A stretch of 5,504 nt of DNA from Halothiobacillus neapolitanus (GTDB taxonomy: Bacteria > Pseudomonadota > Gammaproteobacteria > Halothiobacillales > Halothiobacillaceae): positions 1 to 5,504 of the forward strand of contig DYMR01000130.1 in the NCBI GenBank assembly GCA_020721485.1, given 5' to 3'. Below the pieces are notes generated by a model. That model had not been told where the DNA came from, made no database searches, and saw only the letters and a list, made by a program, of their open reading frames with translations. Position 1 is the first letter of the stretch. Each line of letters opens with the position of its first letter. Made by a program: the position numbers and the translations under genes. This document shows, piece by piece, positions 1 to 5,305 of the stretch.

Positions 1-4
1 CAGC

Positions 5-24
5 CACCCTCAAAAGGGAGGGTG
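5..24 (-). terminator. Possible hairpin downstream of gpsA
   Basis: A 7-bp perfect inverted repeat (CACCCTC at 5-11, GAGGGTG at 18-24) with a 6-nt loop lies about 20 nt beyond the gpsA stop codon. It could end the secB-gpsA transcript. On the minus strand, however, no run of T follows the stem within the window (it continues GGCTG), so it does not meet the usual definition of an intrinsic terminator. The window edge prevents seeing what follows. Confidence 0.3.
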
Positions 25-43
25 TTCACCATGAATTGAGAGG

Positions 44-1054
44 CTATCGCTCATGATGCCGAGGCTCGCGCGCTAAAAGCTGCGACACCGCTTCGCGCGC
101 GGGCACGCCCTCGTACAGCACTTGATACACGGCCTGCACAATCGGCATATCCACGCCGAAGCGCGCCGCCAGCCGCATGCCTTCCGCCGTCGCGCCGATT
201 CCCTCGACGGCTTGGCCAATGGCCGACACCGCTTCTTCGCTGCGATAACCCTGCGCCAATTTCAGGCCGAATCGACGGTTGCGCGATTGGTCATCGGTGC
301 AGGTCAGCACCAAATCCCCCACGCCCGCCAACCCCATGAAAGTTTCCATCCGCGCGCCCATCGCCGCGCCAAGGCGCATCAACTCGGCCAAGCCGCGCGT
401 AATCAGCGCCGCGCGGGCATTGGCACCGAAGCCGAAGCCATCGGCCACGCCCGCCGCAATCGCCAGCACATTTTTCAGCCCGCCTGCCAGCTCGACACCC
501 GCCACATCGGCGGTGGGATAGGTGCGTAAACGGGCGTTGCGCAGGGTGGCGGCCACGGTTTCCGCCGACGCCACGCTCGCGCTGGCCACGGTAATTGCGG
601 AGGGTTTGCCGGTGGCGACTTCATGGGCGAAGGTGGGGCCGGAAATCACTACAAAGCGTTCCGGCGCGAGGTAATCCGCCGCCAATTGACTGATGAACCG
701 CCCGGTGCCGGGCTCAAAGCCCTTGGCGGCATTGACGATCAGCGCCTCGGGCGCCAAAGCGGCGGCCTGCGCTTGCAGAAACGGGGCGAGGGTTTTGGTG
801 GGCAGTGCCAACCAGATTTGATCGGCCGAGCGGAGCGCCTCCGCCAGATCCGCCGTGAGGCTGAGTGCCTCCGGGAAGGGACAATCCGGCAAATATCGGG
901 CGTTGACCCGATCCACGGCGCTGCGCGCCACCAGACCGGCATCCCGCGCCCACAAGCGCACGCGGTGGCCGTTCTGCGCGAGCACGATGGCCAGCGCCGT
1001 GCCCCAAGAGCCCGCGCCCAATACTGTCACGCGGCGCGCCGAACTCAGGCTCAT
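44..1054 (-). CDS. gpsA: Glycerol-3-phosphate dehydrogenase [NAD(P)+]
   Basis: This cytoplasmic enzyme reduces dihydroxyacetone phosphate to sn-glycerol 3-phosphate, the backbone for phospholipid synthesis. The 336 residues are close to E. coli GpsA (339). The N-terminal Rossmann fold starts with the dinucleotide loop GAGSWGTA (residues 13-20). Other family signatures are NAAKGFE (lysine 111), the ISGPTFAHEVA stretch (137-147), the C-terminal-domain motif GGLKNVLAI with the expected catalytic lysine 194, and the substrate/cofactor region GVGDLVLTC followed by SRNRRFG (257-263). Nothing is missing. The ATG is preceded by AAGGCGAG, which overlaps the TAA stop of secB 12 nt upstream. The two genes are therefore almost certainly co-transcribed and probably translationally coupled. 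The secB-gpsA order matches E. coli, where cysE follows; that position is outside the window. Confidence 0.97.
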   Translation of the reverse strand: MSLSSARRVTVLGAGSWGTALAIVLAQNGHRVRLWARDAGLVARSAVDRVNARYLPDCPFPEALSLTADLAEALRSADQIWLALPTKTLAPFLQAQAAALAPEALIVNAAKGFEPGTGRFISQLAADYLAPERFVVISGPTFAHEVATGKPSAITVASASVASAETVAATLRNARLRTYPTADVAGVELAGGLKNVLAIAAGVADGFGFGANARAALITRGLAELMRLGAAMGARMETFMGLAGVGDLVLTCTDDQSRNRRFGLKLAQGYRSEEAVSAIGQAVEGIGATAEGMRLAARFGVDMPIVQAVYQVLYEGVPAREAVSQLLAREPRHHER

Positions 1055-1066
1055 CTGCGGCTCGCC

Positions 1067-1540
1067 TTACTGCGGGCGACCTTGGTCGATGCGCTCTTGC
1101 TGATGCTGGGCAAACAGTTGATCGAAATTGATCGCCTGCAACACCAACTGCGGGAAGCCGCCTTTCATCACCAAATCCGCCACGGTTTCGCGGATGTACG
1201 GCTGAATCAGGTTCGGGCAGTACGCGCCCAGAATTTGCTGCGTTTGCGCTTCTTCAAAGCCAACGACAGTGAAAATCCCGGCGTACTGCACTTCCGCCAA
1301 ATAGATGGTTTCGTTGTTCACACTGGCGGTCGCGGTGATGGTCAGCGCGGTTTCAAACACGCCCTCGCCCAACTGGCGGGCATTGTTGGCGACCTGCACA
1401 TTCACCTCGGGCGACCAATCGCTGGTCACGAAAATGTCCGGCGTTTGCGGCGATTCAAACGAGACATCCTTCAGGTAAATTTTTTGGATGACGAATTGTT
1501 GTTCGACGGCAGCGGCATCGCCTACGGTTTGCTCGGTCAT
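1067..1540 (-). CDS. secB: Protein-export chaperone SecB
   Basis: SecB is a cytoplasmic tetrameric chaperone that keeps precursor proteins unfolded and hands them to SecA for export. The protein has 157 residues (E. coli SecB 155). It shows the family core throughout: FVIQKIYLKDVSFESP near the start (16-31), the DWSPEV segment (41-46), GIFTVVG (88-94), and the highly conserved LGAYCPN followed by PYIRE and KGGFPQL (104-132). The C-terminal tail is short and polar, as usual. The ATG start is supported by a good ribosome site (AGGGAG, 5-nt spacer). A likely promoter sits about 75 nt upstream. gpsA begins 12 nt after the stop. SecB is largely a proteobacterial protein, which helps place the organism. 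Confidence 0.97.
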   Translation of the reverse strand: MTEQTVGDAAAVEQQFVIQKIYLKDVSFESPQTPDIFVTSDWSPEVNVQVANNARQLGEGVFETALTITATASVNNETIYLAEVQYAGIFTVVGFEEAQTQQILGAYCPNLIQPYIRETVADLVMKGGFPQLVLQAINFDQLFAQHQQERIDQGRPQ

Positions 1541-1614
1541 GGGTCACTCCCTTGAGGTGGGTCTGAATGAATGGCCATCCGCGCGGGATGGGGGCAAATG
1601 GAACGAAGGCGGGC

Positions 1615-1643
1615 ATTGTACCCAGTTCCACATGAAGACTTGG
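1615..1643 (-). promoter_or_regulatory. Candidate sigma-70 promoter of secB-gpsA
   Basis: On the minus strand the hexamer TACAAT (1615-1620) is a strong -10 match to TATAAT. At 16-17 nt upstream there is only a weak -35 (CAAGTC or CCAAGT), so the promoter may depend on its -10 or on an activator. Transcription would start near 1608 and leave a leader of roughly 70 nt before the secB ATG. A small perfect 5-bp inverted repeat (AAGAC/GTCTT, 1635-1649) lies over the -35 region. The mobile repeat at 1659-1820 ends only about 16 bp upstream of the -35. Confidence 0.45.
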
Positions 1644-1658
1644 TGTCTTGTGCTTTAT

Positions 1659-1820
1659 CAGGCTGTTGAAAAATGGTTTCAACAGCCTGTTAATGCAAGC
1701 CAAGGATGGCTTGCTCGAAGATCAAGCATCGTCAGTGCTTGATCTTTGCCCATCGTTACGGGCGTGTACCGGAACGATGGGGTTGGAAAAACGACAGGGA
1801 AGTCTTTTTTCAACATCCTG
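1659..1820 (+). mobile_element. MITE-like element, copy 1 (162 bp, TSD TTAT)
   Basis: Non-coding element in the 332-bp gap between trxC and secB. The left end CAGGCTGTTGAAAAA and the right end (reverse complement CAGGATGTTGAAAAA) are 15-bp terminal inverted repeats with one mismatch. The direct repeat TTAT flanks it on both sides (1655-1658 and 1821-1824), as expected for a 4-bp target-site duplication. Inside are five successive stem-loops: 1659-1689 (13-bp perfect stem), 1695-1714 (8 bp), 1720-1744 (9 bp), 1749-1781 (9 bp) and about 1783-1813 (9 bp, one G-T pair, plus an inner GAC/GTC extension past a bulge). No credible reading frame fills it. It is AT-richer than the genes around it. The orientation sign is arbitrary, but both copies point the same way. 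The source transposase is not in the window, and I cannot assign an insertion-sequence family from memory with confidence. The 52 bp between its right flank and the trxC stop hold nothing recognisable. Confidence 0.85.
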
Positions 1821-1872
1821 TTATGGGTCAGCTCTTTCGGATCTGCACTTTCTGGCCTGTGTTTGGGGACGC

Positions 1873-2319
1873 TTACGGATGCGCGTTCAAATGCGGTGCC
1901 AGCCACTGTTCGAGCTGCGCCAGCGGCAGTGCGCCCGCCGTGCGCGCCACTTCGCGACCACTCCGGAACAAAATCAGGGTGGGAATGCTGCGAATGCTGA
2001 ATTGCGCCGCCGTGTGCGGCGCGGCGTCGGTTTCAAGTTTGCCCACCCGAACATCCGCCCGATGGCGCTCGGCCAGTTGCGCGAACACCGGCGCCATCAT
2101 TTGGCAGGGGCCGCACCAAGTCGCCCAAAAATCCACCAGCACCGGCAAATCATTGCGCGAGACATGGCGGGCGAAATTCGCGTCGCTGAGGGTGATCGGC
2201 TGACCGCTGAACAACGCCGCGCCGCACTTGCCGCATTGACCGCCGCCCGCGCGCTCCGCAGGAATGCGATTGACGGCCGCACACTGCGGGCACACGACAT
2301 GAATGGCTTCGGCTGTCAT
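1873..2319 (-). CDS. trxC: Thioredoxin TrxC (thioredoxin 2 type, zinc-binding N-terminus)
   Basis: This cytoplasmic protein-disulfide reductase is normally reduced by thioredoxin reductase. The N-terminal extension has two CxxC pairs, CPQC (residues 10-13 from the ATG) and CGKC (29-32). These would bind zinc, as in E. coli TrxC (139 aa), and distinguish it from TrxA. The thioredoxin fold follows, with the active site WCGPC (68-72) in FWATWCGPC and the cis-proline in SIPT (around 113). The length from ATG is 148 residues. A TTG codon directly precedes this ATG and could add one residue. The site GGGAG lies 6 nt from the ATG but only 3 nt from the TTG, so ATG is preferred. That ATG overlaps the grxC stop by one base (TGATG), which points to translational coupling. 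The gene does not stand between grxC and secB in E. coli. Confidence 0.95.
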   Translation of the reverse strand: MTAEAIHVVCPQCAAVNRIPAERAGGGQCGKCGAALFSGQPITLSDANFARHVSRNDLPVLVDFWATWCGPCQMMAPVFAQLAERHRADVRVGKLETDAAPHTAAQFSIRSIPTLILFRSGREVARTAGALPLAQLEQWLAPHLNAHP

Positions 2320-2621
2320 CAATGGCTCCCATCGTTGCCTAATTCTCGCGCCAGCAGCGCAGGCAATTCGCCGCGCGCCACCAAGGCCGAGAGGTCATCA
2401 AACCCGCCCACATGCGTGGCACCGATAAAAATTTGCGGCACCGTATCGCGCCCGCTGCGCGCTTCCATTTCTTCGCGGCGCGCGCGGTGAAAATCGACGG
2501 AAACCTCGGTGAATTCCAGCCCATGCTTGGTCAACAGCCGTTTGGCCATGTGGCAATACGGGCACAGGGTGCTGCCGAACAACTCGATCGGCGGCTGGCT
2601 GGGGGCGGGCGATGCACTCAT
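2319..2621 (-). CDS. grxC: Glutaredoxin 3
   Basis: Small glutathione-dependent disulfide reductase of the cytoplasm. From the chosen ATG it has 100 residues (E. coli GrxC 83), with a longer polar N-terminus. The dithiol active site is CPYC (20-23), the cis-proline lies in TVPQIFI (60-66), and the glutathione-binding GGFDD motif is at 72-76. All family residues are present. The start is uncertain. No good ribosome site precedes the ATG, which lies 14 nt after the rhodanese stop. An in-frame GTG at 2637-2639 overlaps that stop as GTGA, and a further GTG at 2670-2672 would give 117 residues. Translation is probably coupled to the rhodanese. The rhodanese-grxC order matches E. coli yibN-grxC. The stop codon overlaps the trxC start. 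Confidence 0.93.
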   Translation of the reverse strand: MSASPAPSQPPIELFGSTLCPYCHMAKRLLTKHGLEFTEVSVDFHRARREEMEARSGRDTVPQIFIGATHVGGFDDLSALVARGELPALLARELGNDGSH

Positions 2622-2635
2622 CGCGGCAGGTTCAT

Positions 2636-3061
2636 TCACTTTTTTGTCACGGGGTAACTCTCCCCCTTCCACGCCATGATGCCGCCCGCCAAGTGAGACA
2701 CATTGACAAAGCCAGCCTTCACCAAGATGTTGGCGCCAGCGGATGAGCGATTACCGGATCGGCAGTACACCAACACCGGCTCCGTTTTGTGTTTTTCCAG
2801 CTCGCCCACCTTGCCCGTCAAGGTGCCCAGCGCGATGTGCCGCGCGCCCTTGATGTGCTCGCCGCGAAATTCGTCGGGTTCGCGCACATCAATCACCAGC
2901 GCCGTTTCCTGCCCCATGGCTCGGGCAAATTCAGCGGGGGAAAGATCGCGGAACTTCTGCATGCCCCGCGTCATTTCGTTGCCAATCAGCATGACCACCA
3001 GCACCACGGCCGCCGCCGAGAGCATCCAATGGCGCAATAAAAAATCAATGACTTCCTGCAT
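2636..3061 (-). CDS. yibN: Membrane-anchored rhodanese-like protein (YibN type)
   Basis: A single-domain sulfurtransferase held in the inner membrane by one N-terminal helix. The 141 residues begin with MQEVIDFLLRHW, followed by a hydrophobic segment at about 12-28. The rhodanese domain (38-137) contains IDVREPDEF (57-65) and the active-site loop CRSGNRS, with catalytic cysteine 100. It is therefore likely active in carrying sulfane sulfur as a cysteine persulfide. The ATG at 3061 is chosen because AGGGG lies 9 nt upstream; an upstream TTG would add 11 residues without support. An intrinsic terminator immediately precedes the gene, so it should have its own promoter or depend on readthrough, and I saw no clear promoter. 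Its physiological substrate is unknown. Position next to grxC and secB matches the E. coli yibN locus. Confidence 0.9.
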   Translation of the reverse strand: MQEVIDFLLRHWMLSAAAVVLVVMLIGNEMTRGMQKFRDLSPAEFARAMGQETALVIDVREPDEFRGEHIKGARHIALGTLTGKVGELEKHKTEPVLVYCRSGNRSSAGANILVKAGFVNVSHLAGGIMAWKGESYPVTKK

Positions 3062-3078
3062 GGCGAATAGCCCCTGAC

Positions 3079-3105
3079 AAAAAAATTCCGCCAATTATGG
3101 CGGAA
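3079..3105 (-). terminator. Intrinsic terminator after the DUF2892 gene
   Basis: Read on the minus strand, TTCCGCC (3099-3105) and GGCGGAA (3086-3092) form a perfect 7-bp stem with a 6-nt loop, followed at once by seven T (3079-3085). It lies about 50 nt past the DUF2892 stop and 18 nt before the rhodanese ATG. It should separate the arsR-DUF2892 transcript from rhodanese-grxC-trxC. Because it lies inside the rhodanese leader it could also act as an attenuator. Confidence 0.75.
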
Positions 3106-3111
3106 GTTGTC

Positions 3112-3129
3112 GCGTTTACCAGCAAACGC
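3112..3129 (-). other. Small hairpin upstream of the terminator
   Basis: A perfect 6-bp inverted repeat (GCGTTT at 3112-3117, AAACGC at 3124-3129) with a 6-nt loop lies between the DUF2892 stop and the terminator stem. No T-run follows it on the minus strand. It could be a transcript-stabilising hairpin or half of a paired attenuator structure with the terminator; the sequence does not decide this. Confidence 0.3.
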
Positions 3130-3156
3130 TTATAGAACACCGACGCGGGACGGCGC

Positions 3157-3369
3157 TTACTGCGCGCGGCGCACGCCCAATTTGGCCAGAATCGAATCCA
3201 TCGGGCAGAACCGGGTAATGCCGCTTTGAAACAGGTTCAAGCCGACAAACGCGGTGAGCCACAGCCAGCTCGGGTGCGACAAATCAATCTGGTGCGTGAG
3301 GTGCGCCAGAATCAGCGTCAGTAAAATCATCAAGCCCGCCATAATGCGGACAATGCGGTCGGTGGTCAT
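3157..3369 (-). CDS. DUF2892 family inner-membrane protein
   Basis: A 70-residue protein with two hydrophobic helices (about 8-23 and 34-50), predicted to be a helical hairpin in the inner membrane. The segment GLNLFQSGITRFCPMDSILAKLG (43-65) is the signature of DUF2892. That domain is also found at the C-terminus of E. coli YgaP, where it anchors a rhodanese. Cysteine 55, in FCPM at the end of helix 2, is a typical conserved position. The ATG start has GGGAG 7 nt upstream. It follows the arsR gene by 78 nt and is probably co-transcribed with it. Family context suggests a role with sulfane sulfur or thiosulfate/rhodanese metabolism, but the biochemical function of the stand-alone form is not established. 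Confidence 0.88.
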   Translation of the reverse strand: MTTDRIVRIMAGLMILLTLILAHLTHQIDLSHPSWLWLTAFVGLNLFQSGITRFCPMDSILAKLGVRRAQ

Positions 3370-3408
3370 GAAGCGACTCCCAAAAAAGTAGGTTAGGTAT
3401 TTGGCAAA

Positions 3409-3424
3409 CCAACATCCCTGTTGG
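3409..3424 (-). other. Hairpin between arsR and the DUF2892 gene
   Basis: CCAACA (3409-3414) and TGTTGG (3419-3424) form a perfect 6-bp stem with a 4-nt loop, about 24 nt after the arsR stop. A second, mutually exclusive 4-bp pairing (TTGG 3401-3404 with CCAA 3409-3412) shares part of it. Only three T follow on the minus strand, so it is at best a weak terminator or RNA-processing hairpin that would set the ratio of repressor to membrane protein. Confidence 0.3.
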
Positions 3425-3447
3425 GCGCAGCATCACAGGAGCAAAGG

Positions 3448-3777
3448 TCAATTAAACGGGCAGAACACTTCCTGCATCATGCCGATCAAACGCAGGGTGC
3501 GCGCATCCGACACGCGGTAATACACGCGATTCGCATCTTTGCGTGAGGCGAGAATGCCTTTATCGCGCAGGATGGCCAGATGCTGGGAGATGTTGCTCTG
3601 GGTGGTGCCCACCGCATCCACGATCTCTTGCACATGCAACTCACGATCGCCGAGCACGCACAGGATTTTCAGCCGCAGCGGGTGCGACATGGCCTTGAGC
3701 GAGCGCGAGGCGCGGTCGATGTCTTCCGTCCGCGCCATCAGGCGTTCCGAACCGCATTCATTCATTTCAAGAATCAT
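3448..3777 (-). CDS. ArsR-family repressor, BigR/SqrR/YgaV-like (probable persulfide sensor)
   Basis: A 109-residue winged-helix repressor. The opening helices read AMSHPLRLKILCVLGDRELHVQEI (29-52). The recognition helix lies in TTQSNISQHLAILRDKGIL (58-76), and the wing is RKDANRVYYRV (79-89). The metal-binding ELCVCDL motif of arsenic-responsive ArsR is absent. Instead there are cysteines at 8, 40 (in KILC) and 106 (in EVFCPF). From memory, Rhodobacter SqrR has cysteines 9, 41 and 107, and E. coli YgaV and BigR carry the latter two; the 66-residue spacing between the pair is the same here. The likely signal is therefore reactive sulfur rather than metal. The next gene, DUF2892, and the nearby rhodanese fit such a regulon. 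The first ATG is chosen because GGAAAG lies 5 nt upstream. It is divergent from envC. Specificity is inferred, not shown. Confidence 0.88.
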   Translation of the reverse strand: MILEMNECGSERLMARTEDIDRASRSLKAMSHPLRLKILCVLGDRELHVQEIVDAVGTTQSNISQHLAILRDKGILASRKDANRVYYRVSDARTLRLIGMMQEVFCPFN

Positions 3778-3808
3778 TCGAGCTTTCCGAACTTAACGCT
3801 AAAATTTT
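3745..3808. promoter_or_regulatory. Candidate operator sites around the arsR start
   Basis: The near-palindromic octamer TTCCGAAC occurs twice in direct orientation, at 3745-3752 (inside the start of arsR) and 3785-3792 (overlapping its ribosome site), exactly 40 bp apart. Between them lie ATTC repeats and a GAAT (3760-3774, ATTC-N7-GAAT), and upstream is the palindrome AAAATTTT (3801-3808). ArsR-family repressors usually autoregulate by binding AT-rich dyads near their own promoter, so these are reasonable candidates. No clean -35/-10 pair for arsR could be identified. Confidence 0.25.
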
Positions 3809-3864
3809 GGTTATCCTAGACTGCGACAGCCTGCGCCACACTGCGCGGACTCGCCCCTCGCCAG

Positions 3865-3922
3865 CCAAGATGTCTGTTTTTCCGCACCACGGGGGCAAAC
3901 CCCAGCGGAAGGAAAATCTTGG
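3865..3922 (+). other. Large imperfect hairpin in the arsR-envC divergent region
   Basis: A 58-bp interrupted palindrome: CCAAGAT (3865-3871) pairs with ATCTTGG (3916-3922), TTT with AAA next to it, TTCCGC (3880-3885) with GCGGAA (3905-3910), and an inner GGGG-CAAA-CCCC (3892-3903). Internal bulges are small. No T-run follows directly on either strand, so it is not a standard terminator. It may fold in the envC leader RNA if transcription starts upstream of it, or be a relic of another repeat. The rest of the 211-bp divergent gap shows no convincing promoter; CATACT (3925-3930) is the best isolated -10-like hexamer for envC. Confidence 0.45.
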
Positions 3923-3988
3923 CGCATACTAACGATTTTTCACTGCGTTGTCGTGCATCGTTGAAAATTTGCCGTTGTTTTTGCCGCC

Positions 3989-5305
3989 ATGCCCCACGAT
4001 TACGCTTTTTTTCGATTTCTCGCCCGATCCTTGATCGCGGGCACCGTCGCAGGCGCACTGTGGCTGCTGCCCGTGCCGGTATTCGCCGCGCCCAACACCG
4101 GCGCGATCAACCAGGCGATTGAGCAACAGCGGCACGCCTTAACCCAGACGCAACTGGCGCAAAAATCCCTGCGGCAGCAGCTCGCCGCCACCCAGCGCGC
4201 CTTGGCGGAATCTGAGGCCAAGCGGGACGATCTCGCCGATCAGCGCGACCATCTGCAAGCCGAACAAGCCGCGCTGCAAACGCAGGCAGAAACCTTGGAT
4301 GCGCGCATTCAAACGCAGAAAACGCGCATTGATGAAGGGTTACGACTGGCGTACACGCTCGGCAACCAAGGGCCGCTCGGCGCGCTGATTGACCCCAGCC
4401 ACGCACTCGATGATGCGCGGTATTTGCATTACATCCGCGAAATTCTGGCGCAAACCGCCGATCAAATCCAAGCCCTGCGCGCCGATCAGCAAGCCGCCAC
4501 CGCGAACCAACAGGCATTGACCGCTGCCGCGCAACAATTGACCACCGCCCAAACGCAGCTCGACGCGGCACTCGCCCGCCACCGGCAAGCGCAGGGCGAG
4601 CAAAACCGCCTGCTGGCACAACTCAGCGCCGAGGCGGACACGCAATCGCAAGCGCTGGCGGCTTTGTTGGCGAAAAAGAAGCTGCTGGATGACGAAATCA
4701 GCCGGCTGAATGCCGAAGCGGCGGCGAAAAAAGCGCAGGCCGCCGCAGAAGCCCAATCCGCCGCTCAGGCCGACACCCAGGCCGCCGCCAAAAAAGAGCC
4801 GAGCGAGGCCGGACGCAAGCCGAAGGCGGCCACGCCACCGAGCGAGCTCACGGCAGAAGAAACCGAAGTTCAAGCCCCCCGAACCGCCGCCGCTGCGCCT
4901 GCCGCGACCGACAGCGCCCCCGGCGGCATCCCGATCAGCGGCAAGATCGTGCGCGCCTATGGGGCGGAAATTGCCGACGGCGACATGCGGGCGCAGGGAA
5001 TTTCGTTCGCCGCGCCCGCCGGCAGCCCAGTGCGCGCCATCGCGGCCGGCCGCGTAATTTTTGCCGACAGCATGAAGGGCTGGGGCGAGTTGGTGATTAT
5101 CAAACACCCCGGCGGCTATTTATCGCTGTACGCCAACAACCACAGCTTGAGCGTGCGCACCGGGCAAAGCGTGTCCGCCGGCACCGTGATTGCCCGCAGC
5201 GGCCAGCTCAGCGGGCATGAATCAGGGCTATATTTCGAAGTGCGGCGCGGCAACGACACCGTCAATCCCGCCCGCTGGGCAGCCTATCGCCAAGCCCGGC
5301 GATAG
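3989..5305 (+). CDS. envC: Murein hydrolase activator EnvC (degenerate LytM/M23 domain)
   Basis: This periplasmic divisome factor activates the septal amidases AmiA/AmiB in E. coli and is recruited by FtsEX. The 438 residues (E. coli EnvC about 420) contain a signal peptide (1-33, probable cut at VFA-AP), long Gln/Ala-rich coiled coils (about 38-115 and 145-265), an Ala/Lys/Pro low-complexity linker (about 242-311) and a C-terminal LytM domain (about 312-432). The zinc ligands of active M23 peptidases are gone: the HxGxD site reads QGISF, the usual YAH site reads YANN, and the HxHFE strand reads GLYFEVR. It is therefore an activator, not an enzyme. There is no in-frame upstream start before a stop at 3962. 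The ATG lacks a recognisable ribosome site. The stop TAG is the last part of the target duplication of the mobile repeat that follows. gpmI, the usual upstream neighbour, is not there. Confidence 0.92.
   Translation: MPHDYAFFRFLARSLIAGTVAGALWLLPVPVFAAPNTGAINQAIEQQRHALTQTQLAQKSLRQQLAATQRALAESEAKRDDLADQRDHLQAEQAALQTQAETLDARIQTQKTRIDEGLRLAYTLGNQGPLGALIDPSHALDDARYLHYIREILAQTADQIQALRADQQAATANQQALTAAAQQLTTAQTQLDAALARHRQAQGEQNRLLAQLSAEADTQSQALAALLAKKKLLDDEISRLNAEAAAKKAQAAAEAQSAAQADTQAAAKKEPSEAGRKPKAATPPSELTAEETEVQAPRTAAAAPAATDSAPGGIPISGKIVRAYGAEIADGDMRAQGISFAAPAGSPVRAIAAGRVIFADSMKGWGELVIIKHPGGYLSLYANNHSLSVRTGQSVSAGTVIARSGQLSGHESGLYFEVRRGNDTVNPARWAAYRQARR

Noticed and set aside
623..1555. 310-residue plus-strand open frame across gpsA and secB
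   Set aside because: It is the antisense shadow of two clearly recognised genes, is rich in Arg/His/Gln as such shadows are, and matches no family I know.
1659..1820. CRISPR array or integron attC sites
   Set aside because: The stem-loops differ from one another in sequence, there are no regularly spaced identical repeats, and no cas or integrase genes are present; terminal inverted repeats with target duplications explain the unit better.
1648..2490. 280-residue plus-strand open frame starting in the mobile repeat and running across trxC and grxC
   Set aside because: Its bulk is antisense to two genes with intact active-site motifs. It is not evidence of a transposase in the element.
3448..3777. 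Arsenic-resistance regulator of an ars operon
   Set aside because: The ELCVCDL arsenic-binding motif is absent, and no arsenate reductase or arsenite pump is nearby.
3827..3833. Third, partial end of the mobile repeat (CAGCCTG)
   Set aside because: Only seven bases match the reverse complement of the element's end, and the adjoining bases do not continue the match.
4340..5107. 255-residue minus-strand open frame inside envC
   Set aside because: Low-complexity Gly/Arg/Leu shadow of the envC coding strand with no recognisable motif; the envC frame has a signal peptide, coiled coils and a LytM domain.
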